From NCBI GenBank assembly GCA_013001055.1, contig JABDNH010000014.1:248001-312000 (forward strand): a stretch of DNA of 64,000 nt. Direction: 5' to 3'. Origin of the DNA: Sphingomonas sp. GTDB taxonomy: Bacteria > Pseudomonadota > Alphaproteobacteria > Sphingomonadales > Sphingomonadaceae. Under the pieces are notes generated by a model that ran no database searches, was not told the origin of the DNA, and saw nothing but the letters and a program-made list of their open reading frames with translations. The position numbers and the translations under genes were made by a program. The stretch's first letter is position 1, and each line of letters starts with the position of its first letter. This document shows, piece by piece, positions 1-7,348 of this stretch.

Positions 1-1
1 C

Positions 2-124
2 GCGGCAGCCGAAAAGTTCGGGCTGCCCATTCATGCCATTGGCGTTGGCGAGAGTGTCAACGACCTCCGCCCCTTCGACCCGCGCGCAGTCGCACGCGCT
101 ATAGCAGGATTACCGCCCGAATGA
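2..124 (+). CDS. ftsY: FtsY, signal recognition particle receptor (C-terminal end only)
   Basis: This is the last 40 codons of a gene that begins left of the window. The visible protein reads AAEKFGLPIHAIGVGES, then NDLRPFDP and a final helix ending in LPPE, which is the standard end of the SRP54/FtsY GTPase G domain (the GIGE-type motif followed by DL.PF). FtsY docks signal recognition particle with its ribosome at the inner membrane for co-translational insertion. Its stop overlaps the next start as ATGA, so the four genes up to 2440 probably form one operon. The GTP-binding motifs lie outside the window, so the call rests on this tail alone. Confidence 0.85.
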   Translation, partial: AAAEKFGLPIHAIGVGESVNDLRPFDPRAVARAIAGLPPE

Positions 125-756
125 GTGACGTGAACCCCGGCCCCGCGATCGAGCAGGAAAAGCGAGCAGGCTTGTCGGCCGGCAAGCAGCTTTTGCTCGA
201 CCTCGGACCGCTCATCCTTTTCTTTCTCGCCAACAAGTTCGCGCCGGTCCCCGACCCGATCAAGATTTTTGCTGCGACCGGGGTTTTCATGGTGGCGATC
301 ATCGTCGCGATGGCGATCACCTACGCCGCCGTGCGCCATGTCACCACGTTGCAAATCTTCTCTGCGGTGCTCGTGCTGATCATGGGTGGATTGACGCTCT
401 ACCTGCAGAGCGAAATGTTCATCAAGATCAAGCCAACCCTGTTCTATGGCGCGGCAGCGATTGTTCTGATTGCGGGCCTTTTCACCGGCAGGCCCCTGCT
501 GAAAGCCTTGCTGGGGAGTGCCTATCCGGGCCTTTCGGAGCGGGGCTGGATGCTGCTCACCCGCAATTGGGCATTCTTCTTCGTGGCCATGGCGGTCGTG
601 AATGAATTCGTCTGGCGCAATTTCACCACCGACCAGTGGATCGGGTTCAAGATCTGGGGCATGCTGCCCCTCACCTTTATCTTTGCCGCGGCGAACGTGC
701 CGATGCTGGTGCGCCATGGATTGAACGTCGATACCGAGGCTAAGAAGGCCGAATGA
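121..756 (+). CDS. ispZ: YciB/IspZ inner-membrane septation protein
   Basis: The 211-residue protein has a short polar N-terminus and then five or six hydrophobic membrane segments spread over the whole chain. It carries family landmarks: [16 protein letters not shown] near residue 28, GGLTLYLQ near residue 90 and KIKPTLFYG just after it, and a [17 protein letters not shown]-like stretch (here [17 protein letters not shown]) near residue 153. YciB proteins are inner-membrane proteins linked to septation and envelope upkeep; their biochemical role is not settled. The gene overlaps ftsY by four bases and the next ABC gene by four bases. Length and motifs fit the family well. Confidence 0.9.
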   Translation: MSDVNPGPAIEQEKRAGLSAGKQLLLDLGPLILFFLANKFAPVPDPIKIFAATGVFMVAIIVAMAITYAAVRHVTTLQIFSAVLVLIMGGLTLYLQSEMFIKIKPTLFYGAAAIVLIAGLFTGRPLLKALLGSAYPGLSERGWMLLTRNWAFFFVAMAVVNEFVWRNFTTDQWIGFKIWGMLPLTFIFAAANVPMLVRHGLNVDTEAKKAE

Positions 757-1682
757 GCGTGATCGCCATTGACGGCCTCAAAAAGGTCTATGGCGGCGGG
801 TTCGAGGCGCTCAAGGGGATCGATCTCGACATCGAAGAAGGCGAGATATTCGCGCTGCTTGGTCCCAATGGCGCCGGCAAGACGACGCTCATTTCGATTG
901 TCTGCGGGATCGTGACCAAGAGCGCAGGTACGGTCACCGTAGGCGGGCATGACATCGAGGCCGAGTACCGCGCCGCGCGCGACATGATCGGCCTCGTGCC
1001 GCAGGAGCTGACGACCGATGCCTTCGAAAGCGTCTGGGCCACCGTCAGCTTCAGTCGCGGCCTGTTCGGCAAGCCGCGCGACGATGCCTATCTCGAGGAC
1101 CTTCTCAAGCGTCTCAGCCTCTGGGACAAGCGCAACAATCTGATGATGGAATTGTCGGGCGGCATGAAACGGCGCGTCATGATTGCCAAGGCCCTGAGTC
1201 ACCAGCCTGCAATCCTGTTTCTCGACGAACCTACGGCCGGCGTCGACGTAGAGCTTCGGCGCGACATGTGGGCGCTGGTGCGCAAGATGCAGGCCGATGG
1301 TACCACCATCATCCTGACCACCCACTATATCGAGGAGGCCGAGGAGATGGCCGACCGGGTAGGCGTTATCCGCGGCGGCGAACTGATTTCGGTCGGAAAG
1401 AAGGATGAGCTGATGGCGCAGATGGGTCGCCGGACGCTCAAGGTCTTCCTCGAACAGCCGATGAATGCGCTACCGGCCGCACTCGATGATGGATCGATCA
1501 GCCTTGCCGATGAAGGCGCGACATTGTGCTACGATTTTGACGGTCATGCCGACGAGAATGGCATTCCGCGGCTGATGCGCACGCTCGACGAATTACAGAT
1601 CGGCTGGAAAGATTTGACCACGCGGCAATCAAGTCTCGAAGATATCTTCGTCAGCCTCGTAAACCAGGAAAGTTCGGCATGA
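753..1682 (+). CDS. ABC-2 type exporter, ATP-binding subunit
   Basis: This 309-residue protein is a single ABC ATPase domain with a C-terminal extension. Walker A is GPNGAGKT at residues 37-44, the signature is LSGGMKRR near 135, and Walker B is [12 protein letters not shown] just after it, with a switch histidine in TTHY. The C-terminal 80 residues resemble the extension of YadG/CcmA-type exporters. It powers export through the membrane subunit encoded next (1679-2440), whose start overlaps this stop. The substrate cannot be told from sequence. YadG/YadH-like pairs have been tied to drug, lipid or polysaccharide export, so a general exporter call is safest. Confidence 0.9.
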   Translation: MSVIAIDGLKKVYGGGFEALKGIDLDIEEGEIFALLGPNGAGKTTLISIVCGIVTKSAGTVTVGGHDIEAEYRAARDMIGLVPQELTTDAFESVWATVSFSRGLFGKPRDDAYLEDLLKRLSLWDKRNNLMMELSGGMKRRVMIAKALSHQPAILFLDEPTAGVDVELRRDMWALVRKMQADGTTIILTTHYIEEAEEMADRVGVIRGGELISVGKKDELMAQMGRRTLKVFLEQPMNALPAALDDGSISLADEGATLCYDFDGHADENGIPRLMRTLDELQIGWKDLTTRQSSLEDIFVSLVNQESSA

Positions 1683-2440
1683 ACGGGCACGGCGTCTTTG
1701 CGATCTACAAGTTCGAAATGGCGCGCTGGCGCCGGACGCTTTGGCAAAGCCTCGTTGCGCCGGTCATCACCACCGCGCTCTATTTTCTTGTGTTCGGGTC
1801 GGCCATCGGAAGCCGGATGAGTGATATGGCAGGCATCGATTATGGCAGCTTCATCGTGCCGGGTCTGATCCTGCTTTCGGTCCTTACGCAAAGCATTTCG
1901 AATGCCAGCTTTGGTATCTATTTTCCGAAGTTTACGGGCACGATCTACGAAATCCTGTCGGCACCGATATCACCGCTGGAGACCGTTTCGGCATTTGTCG
2001 GCGCGGCAACGACCAAGAGCTTCATCCTGGCGCTGGTCACGCTGGCCACGGCGACCTTGTTCGTTGACGTGCACGTCGAACAGCCTTTCCTCATGCTGCT
2101 ATTCCTCGTGCTGATCGCAACCGGCTTTTGCCTGATTGGCTTTGTGATCGGGCTGCTGGCCAACAATTTCGAACAATTGCAGTTCGCGCCACTTCTGGTC
2201 GTCACGCCCCTCGCCTTCCTCGGCGGCATCTTCTACTCGGTCTCGGCGCTGGCCGAGCCGTGGCGTACGATCACGCTGATAAACCCGATCATCTACCTCG
2301 TTTCGGGATATCGCTGGACCTTCTTTGGCGTAGCGGATGTGCCCATTTGGTCGAGCGTGCTGGCGATGGCACTGTGCATCCTCGTGCCGCTTTGCGCCAT
2401 CGCGTGGATATTCAAGACAGGACATCGCCTCAAAAATTAA
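1679..2440 (+). CDS. ABC-2 type exporter, permease subunit
   Basis: The 253-residue protein has six predicted membrane helices and the ABC-2 permease pattern: an amphipathic N-terminus ([15 protein letters not shown]), a periplasmic loop after the first helix with [10 protein letters not shown], a [15 protein letters not shown] coupling segment near residue 85, and the conserved [12 protein letters not shown] near residue 180. It is the partner of the ATPase before it (4-base overlap). Together they form a YadG/YadH-like exporter in the inner membrane. It is the last gene of the ftsY-ispZ operon; the hairpin just after it faces the other way and serves sodB. Confidence 0.9.
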   Translation: MNGHGVFAIYKFEMARWRRTLWQSLVAPVITTALYFLVFGSAIGSRMSDMAGIDYGSFIVPGLILLSVLTQSISNASFGIYFPKFTGTIYEILSAPISPLETVSAFVGAATTKSFILALVTLATATLFVDVHVEQPFLMLLFLVLIATGFCLIGFVIGLLANNFEQLQFAPLLVVTPLAFLGGIFYSVSALAEPWRTITLINPIIYLVSGYRWTFFGVADVPIWSSVLAMALCILVPLCAIAWIFKTGHRLKN

Positions 2441-2464
2441 GGGCGGCACCCGAAGGCACCGCCC
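2430..2464 (-). terminator. Rho-independent terminator of sodB
   Basis: Read on the minus strand, this is a 10-base-pair stem (GGGCGGTGCC pairing with GGTGCCGCCC, including two G-T pairs) closed by a TTCG tetraloop, followed by TTAATTTTT. The U-run overlaps the stop codon of the ABC permease. It ends the sodB transcript; the plus-strand side lacks a T-run. Confidence 0.85.
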
Positions 2465-2488
2465 TAACTAACTAGATCGCAAATCCCG

Positions 2489-3118
2489 TCAGCCGTCCTG
2501 ATTGGCGCGGCTGATGCCGTTGCCGTCGAGGTTCTGGCTGACGAAATCCCAGTTCACAATATTGTTGAGCACGCTCTTCAGATAGTCGGGCCGCGCATTG
2601 CGATAGTCGATGTAGTAAGCGTGTTCCCACACATCGACAGTGAACAGCGGCGTCATGCCGTGGACCACCGGCGTGTCGGCATCGTGGAGGCTGGTGACTT
2701 CCAGCTTGCCGTTGTTGAGGATCAGCCAGCCCCAGCCCGAGGCAAAATGGTTCGCGCTCTCGGTCTGGAGAGCCTCGAGCAGCTTGTCGGTGGACCCGAA
2801 ATCGCTCTCGATCATCGACTGGAGCTTGTCCGACGGCTTGGTCGAGCCTTCAGGCGCAAGGCCCATCCAGAAGAAGCTGTGGTTCCACACCTGGGCGCTG
2901 TTGTTGAACAGTCCTTTTTCGCCATGTTCCTTGGCGTGCTTGATGACGCCGGTCAGGCTCTTGTCGGAGATGTCGTGCTTGTCGTCCTCGACCATGCCGT
3001 TCGTCTTGTCGACATAGGCCTTGTGGTGTTTGCCATGGTGGTAGTCGAGCGTTTCCGCCGACATGTTGTCGCCCAGCGCATCTTTGGCGAAGGGAAGGTC
3101 GGGAAGTACGAAGGCCAT
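2489..3118 (-). CDS. sodB: Superoxide dismutase, Fe type
   Basis: The 209-residue protein is a full-length Fe/Mn superoxide dismutase that turns superoxide into peroxide and oxygen in the cytoplasm. Metal ligands are visible: a histidine at residue 27 in DYHHGKHH, a histidine in WNHSFFW near residue 80, and Asp and His in VDVWEHAYYIDYRN near 160-164. The AQVWNH context, with Gln placed before the second ligand, favours iron over manganese. There is no signal peptide. It stands alone between the exporter and pspF and has its own strong terminator. The start at 3118 gives the usual short N-terminus (MAFVLPDLPF). Confidence 0.95.
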   Translation of the reverse strand: MAFVLPDLPFAKDALGDNMSAETLDYHHGKHHKAYVDKTNGMVEDDKHDISDKSLTGVIKHAKEHGEKGLFNNSAQVWNHSFFWMGLAPEGSTKPSDKLQSMIESDFGSTDKLLEALQTESANHFASGWGWLILNNGKLEVTSLHDADTPVVHGMTPLFTVDVWEHAYYIDYRNARPDYLKSVLNNIVNWDFVSQNLDGNGISRANQDG

Positions 3119-3212
3119 CTATCTGCTCCTGTCAGGATTTGCGTTCAGTTGGCCAACGCAGCTAACGCCGATGCGTTGCACGTCAACCGGCATCTACTCG
3201 GCAACGCGCAGC

Positions 3213-4265
3213 TCAGGTCGCCTCTGCATTGAGCTGGAGGCGCTTCATGGCATGCCGGAGCTGGTCATAGCTCAGCCCCAGCGCTTCTGCTGTTGCGCGC
3301 TGGTTATAGCGGTTCTTCTCCAGCGCGTGGGAGATCACCGCCTTCTCGTATTCGGCAATGCTGGCCTTGAAGTCGTCCGTGTCGAGTTTCGCGTGCTGCG
3401 TGGTCGCCGAGGGCGCGGCGATCTCGCTGTCTTCGTCTGCCGCATCCAGTTCGGCGGCCTCGACTTCGGAATCCATCTTGATGCGCGGGGCCCACGGCGA
3501 ACGGAATGGATCGAAATTGATCTTTTCGACTTCGCGCTCAGGGTCTTCGGCGCGGTAGACGGCACGTTCGACGACATTGCGCAATTCGCGCACATTGCCA
3601 GGCCAACGGTAACTTTCGAGCCGCTCCTTCGCCTTTTTCGAAAAACCGGGCCAGTTGGGCCAGTCGAGTTCGACCGCCATCCTGCGTCCGAAGAAATCGG
3701 CGAGCAATTCGATATCGCCCTCGCGATCGCGCAGCGGCGGTAGCGTGACCACCTCGAAGCTCAAACGATCGAGCAGGTCGGCACGGAAGCGGCCCTTCTG
3801 CACGAGGTTTGGCAAATGTTCGTTGGTCGCAGCAACGATGCGCACATCGACGGATATCGGCTTGGAAGCGCCGATTGGCGTCACTTCGCCATATTCGACC
3901 GCGCGCAACAGGCGATCCTGCGCCGCCGACGACAGCGTTGCCAGTTCATCTAGGAAAAGCGTGCCGCCATCGGCCTCTTCGAAGCGACCCTGGCGGTTCC
4001 TGGATGCGCCGGTGAAGCTCCCGGCTTCGTGACCGAACAGCTCGGCCTCGATCAGGTTTTCCGGAAGCGCCGCGCAATTCATGGTAACAAGCGGGCCGGA
4101 CCAGCGCTGCGACAAGTGGTGAAGCTTCTCCGCGATCAGCTCTTTGCCGGTGCCGCGCTCGCCGATAACAAGCACCGGACGATTGAGCGGTGCGGCACGG
4201 CTCGCTCGTTCGCTCGCGTCGAGAAATGCAAGGCTTTGGCCAATCAGTTGCTTGCCGCGATCCAT
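3213..4265 (-). CDS. pspF: PspF, sigma-54 enhancer-binding activator of psp genes
   Basis: The 350-residue protein starts directly with an AAA+ domain and has no N-terminal sensory domain, as in PspF. Walker A is GERGTGKE near residue 34, Walker B is GGTLFLDELAT near 100, and an R-finger region follows. The C-terminus has a Fis-type helix-turn-helix (NRYNQRATAEALGLSYDQLR). The sigma-54 contact loop reads GSFTGA where the usual form is GAFTGA. It is divergent from pspA, and its start lies ten bases from an 18-base palindrome that is probably its own binding site. By analogy with known PspF, it should be held inactive by PspA and drive the sigma-54 promoter at 4367 under envelope stress. Confidence 0.92.
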   Translation of the reverse strand: MDRGKQLIGQSLAFLDASERASRAAPLNRPVLVIGERGTGKELIAEKLHHLSQRWSGPLVTMNCAALPENLIEAELFGHEAGSFTGASRNRQGRFEEADGGTLFLDELATLSSAAQDRLLRAVEYGEVTPIGASKPISVDVRIVAATNEHLPNLVQKGRFRADLLDRLSFEVVTLPPLRDREGDIELLADFFGRRMAVELDWPNWPGFSKKAKERLESYRWPGNVRELRNVVERAVYRAEDPEREVEKINFDPFRSPWAPRIKMDSEVEAAELDAADEDSEIAAPSATTQHAKLDTDDFKASIAEYEKAVISHALEKNRYNQRATAEALGLSYDQLRHAMKRLQLNAEAT

Positions 4266-4274
4266 ACTATTCCT

Positions 4275-4292
4275 TGGTGGGAAATCCCACCA
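4275..4292. promoter_or_regulatory. Perfect 18-base palindrome, likely PspF binding site
   Basis: TGGTGGGAAATCCCACCA has 8-base arms that pair perfectly around AA. It sits 10 bases before the pspF start and about 90 bases before the sigma-54 promoter of pspA. That spacing fits an enhancer (UAS) that could also repress pspF. The protein that binds it is inferred from position. Confidence 0.65.
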
Positions 4293-4366
4293 TTTGGCAA
4301 GATTTTTCGAACTGCCGTTGGTCGAAAAAATGAAGAAACTTTACATTCAAGAGATATCTCGGTTTT

Positions 4367-4383
4367 TGGCATGTTTCTCGCAT
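4367..4383 (+). promoter_or_regulatory. Sigma-54 (RpoN) promoter of the psp operon
   Basis: TGGCATGTTTCTCGCAT matches the sigma-54 consensus (TGGCAC-N5-TTGCA). GG at 4368-4369 and GC at 4380-4381 are exactly ten bases apart. Transcription should start near 4392, just before pspA. The sequence between it and the palindrome is AT-rich, as needed for bending (possibly by IHF). Confidence 0.8.
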
Positions 4384-4418
4384 ATATTCTTCCGACAGGG
4401 TCCTAAATGGAGCACCAA

Positions 4419-5090
4419 ATGGCAGTTTTTTCACGCGTCAAAGATATTTTCGCGGCGAATATGACCGAAATTCTCGATCGCGCCGAAGATCCGGCGCGGA
4501 TGATCCGGATGATCATTCTTGAGATGGAAGAGACGTTGGTCGAAGTCAGGGCATCGGCTGCGCGTACGATTGCGGATGGCAAGGAAATGCGCCGCGCCCT
4601 CGCTCGCCTCGATGATTTGCAGGATAGTTGGACGGAAAAAGCCGAGCTAGCACTATCCAAGGATCGCGAAGACCTTGCCAAGCAAGCGCTTTTAGAACGC
4701 CAGAAGGCGGCGGATATGGCCGACGGGCTGCGCGAAGAGATTGCTGCTATCGATGAAACGCTCAAGCAATACGAAACTGACATTGCCAAGCTTCAGGCGA
4801 AGCTGCGCGAGGCACGCGCTCGTCAGGCCGCGATCCAGACCCGCCTCGAAAGCGCGATTACGCGCGCCAAAGCACGCGAAGTGCTCCATAGCAGCCGCAC
4901 GAAGGACGCCTTCTCGCGTTTCGAAATGCTAGAAAAGCGCGCCGACTTGGCGGAAGGCACGGCCGAGGCGCTTGGTCTCGAAGGTCCCAAGAGCTTGGAG
5001 CAGGAAATTTCGGACCTCCGCTCCTCGGACAAGGTCGATGCCGAGCTTGAGGCCATGAAAGCCGCCTTGAAGGCCAAGAAATCAAGTTAG
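4419..5090 (+). CDS. pspA: PspA, phage shock protein A
   Basis: The 223-residue protein is an almost continuous coiled coil of the PspA/IM30 (ESCRT-III-like) family and has the usual length. It opens with MAVFSRVKDIFAANM, has AEDPARMIRMIILEMEETL near residue 25, KAELALSKDREDLAKQAL near 75, and the basic ARARQAAIQTRL in the middle. PspA binds damaged inner membrane and holds PspF inactive. I chose the ATG at 4419 because the family starts this way and GGAG lies six bases before it; an in-frame ATG at 4407 would add four residues. It is the first gene after the sigma-54 promoter. Confidence 0.93.
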   Translation: MAVFSRVKDIFAANMTEILDRAEDPARMIRMIILEMEETLVEVRASAARTIADGKEMRRALARLDDLQDSWTEKAELALSKDREDLAKQALLERQKAADMADGLREEIAAIDETLKQYETDIAKLQAKLREARARQAAIQTRLESAITRAKAREVLHSSRTKDAFSRFEMLEKRADLAEGTAEALGLEGPKSLEQEISDLRSSDKVDAELEAMKAALKAKKSS

Positions 5091-5123
5091 GTCCGTCCTT
5101 GAGCGGGCAAAGGGGAAGACAAA

Positions 5124-5453
5124 GTGGACTATGAAATTCTAATCCCAATTCTCGGGATTTTCGGGCTCTTCATCGCGATGCCGTGGATCATTTTCCACTA
5201 CATCACAAAGTGGAAACAGCAGGCCACTCTGTCGGTGCCTGACGAGAAACTGCTCGATGAGCTTCACAGCGCAGCGAAACGCCTCAACGACCGTCTCGAG
5301 ACAATCGAGCGCATCATGAGCGCGGAAAATCCCGACTGGAAGCAGAAGACGCTGCCGATGGAGCGCTACAAGGAAGACGATGCCGGCCTGCTGGGCCGCG
5401 CTGACGAATTGCTTGCCGAACAGGAACGACTGTTGAGCCGGAAAGGACGCTGA
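5124..5453 (+). CDS. pspB: PspB, envelope stress response membrane protein
   Basis: The 109-residue protein has one N-terminal membrane helix (ILIPILGIFGLFIAMPWIIFHY split by a Pro), a basic stop (TKWK), and a cytoplasmic coiled coil containing LNDRLETIERIMSAENPDWK. This last part matches the end of classical PspB (RIQALESILDAEHPNWR). The chain then runs about 35 residues further than enterobacterial PspB. The start is GTG at 5124. With PspC it senses membrane stress and draws PspA to the membrane, freeing PspF. It stands 33 bases after pspA and 2 bases before pspC. The RLETIERI segment is the element repeated in the six small genes after pspC. Confidence 0.88.
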   Translation: MDYEILIPILGIFGLFIAMPWIIFHYITKWKQQATLSVPDEKLLDELHSAAKRLNDRLETIERIMSAENPDWKQKTLPMERYKEDDAGLLGRADELLAEQERLLSRKGR

Positions 5454-5455
5454 CC

Positions 5456-5860
5456 ATGGCACGCTCGCCCCATCATGAAGGCCCGCCGCGTCACACCAAA
5501 TTCTATCGCGACAAGAAAAATGCCAAGTTCCTCGGCGTGTGCGCTGGTATTGCCGACTATACCGGTTTCGACGTCGCGCTGGTCCGGCTCGGAATGGTAA
5601 TGACGTTCCTGATCCCGGGATCGCCAACCATCTTATTCTACCTGCTCGCCGGTTTCTTCGTGCCCGATCGCCCTTACGAACTTGAAGGGCAGACCGCGGA
5701 TGAACAGAAGTTCTGGCAGGGTGTGCGTGCATCGCCGCGCAAATCCGCTCGCCAGATACATTCGCAGTTCCGCGATATCGATCGCCGCCTTGCTGACATC
5801 GAAAGCTTTGTCACCAGCGAGAACCGCGTGCTGGCGCAGCAGATCGACGACTTGAAATAG
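5456..5860 (+). CDS. pspC: PspC, PspC-domain membrane protein
   Basis: The 134-residue protein carries a PspC domain at about residues 20-75: KFYRDKKNAKFLGVCAGIADY, then GFDVALVRLGMV and a hydrophobic helix ending LLAGFFVPDRP. The rest is a soluble helical tail with SARQIHSQFRDIDRRLADIE and FVTSENRVLAQQIDDL, which has the same heptad style as the small genes downstream. PspC works with PspB to relay envelope damage to PspA. It lies 2 bases after pspB and 11 bases before the next gene, so it is in the same transcript. Confidence 0.92.
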   Translation: MARSPHHEGPPRHTKFYRDKKNAKFLGVCAGIADYTGFDVALVRLGMVMTFLIPGSPTILFYLLAGFFVPDRPYELEGQTADEQKFWQGVRASPRKSARQIHSQFRDIDRRLADIESFVTSENRVLAQQIDDLK

Positions 5861-5871
5861 GAGCTGGACAC

Positions 5872-6132
5872 GTGGGCGATACACTTAGTTCGGCCTTGGC
5901 ACTTCTGTTGCCTTTCACCCTGGTCGTATATGTCCTTCGCTTTGCTTTCAGCCATGCGGAACGAAAGCAGGAAATTCAGGCAATCGTCGCGCAAAAGGAG
6001 TCATCCGATCTTGAAGAACGCGTCCGCGTCCTTGAGCAGATCGTGACCGATAACAGTCCGACGCTCGCGCACGAGATCGAGGGACTGCGCACCTTGCCTG
6101 ATCCAGGCTTGACGAAAGGGAAGACAGGCTAA
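5872..6132 (+). CDS. PspB-like small membrane coiled-coil protein, array copy 1
   Basis: The 86-residue protein has a single N-terminal membrane helix (residues about 5-27, with LLLPFTLVVYVLRFAF), a basic patch HAERKQE, and a coiled coil ERVRVLEQIVTDN followed by LAHEIEGLR. The RV.VLE.I core matches PspB (R-I-x-A-L-E-S-I), but the PspB ending PNWR is replaced by L-A-x-E-I-E-x-L-R. The start is GTG at 5872 after GGAG. It is the first of six tandem paralogues after pspC. The function is not known; a membrane adaptor role within the Psp system is an inference from homology and position. Confidence 0.8.
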   Translation: MGDTLSSALALLLPFTLVVYVLRFAFSHAERKQEIQAIVAQKESSDLEERVRVLEQIVTDNSPTLAHEIEGLRTLPDPGLTKGKTG

Positions 6133-6410
6133 TGGGCGCAACCGAATTCATTCTCGTTTTTGGCAGCATCATCCTTCCGCTGCTGCTCGGATTCTACGTC
6201 ATCCGGCGCTGGTTCAACATGAAGGAGCGGCGCATGGAGATCGAGGCGACCCAAGCCGCCGAAAAGGCGGCGCAATACGCTGTGCAGAACAAGGTTCTGG
6301 AAGATCGCGTCGCCGTGCTAGAACAACTTGCGATCGATAGTGGTGCGGAGACCGCGGCGCAGATCGAGGCATTGCGACAATTGCCTGAACGAAAGGAAAG
6401 CACGAACTGA
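6132..6410 (+). CDS. PspB-like small membrane coiled-coil protein, array copy 2
   Basis: This 92-residue protein has one membrane helix at about residues 5-25 (FILVFGSIILPLLLGFYVI), then RRWFNMKERRMEIEATQAA and a coiled coil LEDRVAVLEQLAIDSGAET with AAQIEALRQLPE. The core motif DRV.VLE.L and the following A.IEALR match copy 1 closely, including the LP after the last arginine. It starts one base inside the stop of copy 1 (TAATG), so the two are translationally coupled. No enzyme motif is present. It is most likely a single-pass inner-membrane protein with a cytoplasmic helical domain. Confidence 0.8.
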   Translation: MGATEFILVFGSIILPLLLGFYVIRRWFNMKERRMEIEATQAAEKAAQYAVQNKVLEDRVAVLEQLAIDSGAETAAQIEALRQLPERKESTN

Positions 6411-6679
6411 TGGAAGCGCTCGGATTCCCCTTCAATTTCGTCATTCTCATCATACTCATCACCACCATTGGCGGCGTGGCGAGAAGCTTCGCCAAAGCCA
6501 GGGGTCAGGCAGCCGGAAAAGTCGAAAGCCAGGGCGCCGATCCAAAGCTCGAGGCGGAAAACAAGGAATTGCGCAAGGAGATCGGCGATCTTCGCGAGCG
6601 ACTGCATGTCCTGGAACGAATTACAGTCGACAAGGAAAATAGTTTGGCCCGTGAGATCGAGGATTTGAGAAACAAATGA
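6410..6679 (+). CDS. PspB-like small membrane coiled-coil protein, array copy 3
   Basis: The 89-residue protein has an N-terminal membrane helix (FNFVILIILITTIGGVA, residues about 8-25), a basic linker RSFAKARGQAAGK, and a coiled coil that ends RERLHVLERITVDKENS, then LAREIEDLRNK. The helix is preceded by LEAENKELRKEIGDL, which gives a longer zipper than copies 1 and 2. The start overlaps the preceding stop (TGATG). It shares the R.-.LERI...LA.EIE.LR signature with its neighbours. The specific role is unknown. Confidence 0.8.
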   Translation: MEALGFPFNFVILIILITTIGGVARSFAKARGQAAGKVESQGADPKLEAENKELRKEIGDLRERLHVLERITVDKENSLAREIEDLRNK

Positions 6680-7008
6680 ACGAAGAGTATCGCTTGGCCA
6701 TCGACTTGGCGCCCTTTGTCGCCATGATCGTGGGACTGATGGTCGCCGGATCGGTCATCAACACTTGGCTACGCATTCGCAACGGCTATCCGCTCGAAGG
6801 AAGCTGGGGGAATGCGATTGGCCCGAAGACCGACAAGGAAAGCCAAGAACGCATCAAGCTGCTGACCAGCGAAAATGCCCAGCTGCGCGCGGAGATGGGG
6901 TCGATAAAGGATCGGCTGGAGACAGTCGAGCGTATTGTCACCGACGATTCACATGGTATTGCCAAAGAGATCGAGGCACTGCGCAGCGAACCCAAAAAGA
7001 TCCAGTAG
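6676..7008 (+). CDS. PspB-like small membrane coiled-coil protein, array copy 4 (NGYPL type)
   Basis: The 110-residue protein has a membrane helix at residues about 10-29 (LAPFVAMIVGLMVAGSVI), followed directly by WLRIRNGYPLEGSWG and a coiled coil TSENAQLRAEMGSIKDRLETVERIVTDD with IAKEIEALRSE. RLETVERI is nearly identical to RLETIERI in PspB of the same operon. The NGYPL motif right after the helix is shared with copy 5 only, so these two form a subtype. The start overlaps the stop of copy 3 by four bases (ATGA). Confidence 0.8.
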   Translation: MNEEYRLAIDLAPFVAMIVGLMVAGSVINTWLRIRNGYPLEGSWGNAIGPKTDKESQERIKLLTSENAQLRAEMGSIKDRLETVERIVTDDSHGIAKEIEALRSEPKKIQ

Positions 7009-7018
7009 GAGCAACAAG

Positions 7019-7348
7019 ATCATCGGGCTCTCCATCCCCATTCTCGGTATGTTGCTTGGCCTTGTGGCCATCGTCGGCTGGATCTTCCTTGATTATATGA
7101 AGATCAAGAACGGCTACCCGCTGTCCGACGACGACGGAAACCTGATCCACAAGAGCAATCCGGAAGACCTGGCCGAAATCAAGCAACTTACCGCAGAAAA
7201 TCGCGACTTGGTGAACCGTCTCGAAAAGATCAGCGAACGCGTGGAAACGCTTGAGCGTATCGCGACCGACAAACCGGCACGTCTCGCCGCTGAAATTGAC
7301 GCGCTCAGTGATCTGTCGTCAGACCTTTCGAAGGAACAGACCAAGTGA
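7019..7348 (+). CDS. PspB-like small membrane coiled-coil protein, array copy 5 (NGYPL type, unclear start)
   Basis: The reading frame encodes a membrane helix (PILGMLLGLVAIVGWIFLDYM), then KIKNGYPLSDDDGN and a coiled coil ERVETLERIATDKPAR with LAAEIDALSDL, clearly paralogous to copy 4. A strong AGGAG (7007-7011) overlaps the preceding stop and points at 7019, but the codon there is ATC, followed by another ATC. The first ATG in frame is at 7049, cuts into the membrane helix and has no ribosome site. An in-frame ATG at 6935 lies inside copy 4 and gives an unrelated basic leader. I list the frame from 7019, where length matches copy 4. A base error in ATC is also possible. Confidence 0.7.
   Translation: MIGLSIPILGMLLGLVAIVGWIFLDYMKIKNGYPLSDDDGNLIHKSNPEDLAEIKQLTAENRDLVNRLEKISERVETLERIATDKPARLAAEIDALSDLSSDLSKEQTK

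Noticed and set aside
6935-7018. In-frame ATG at 6935 as the start of array copy 5
   Set aside because: It lies inside copy 4 and adds a basic leader unlike any other copy; the ribosome site at 7007 points to 7019.
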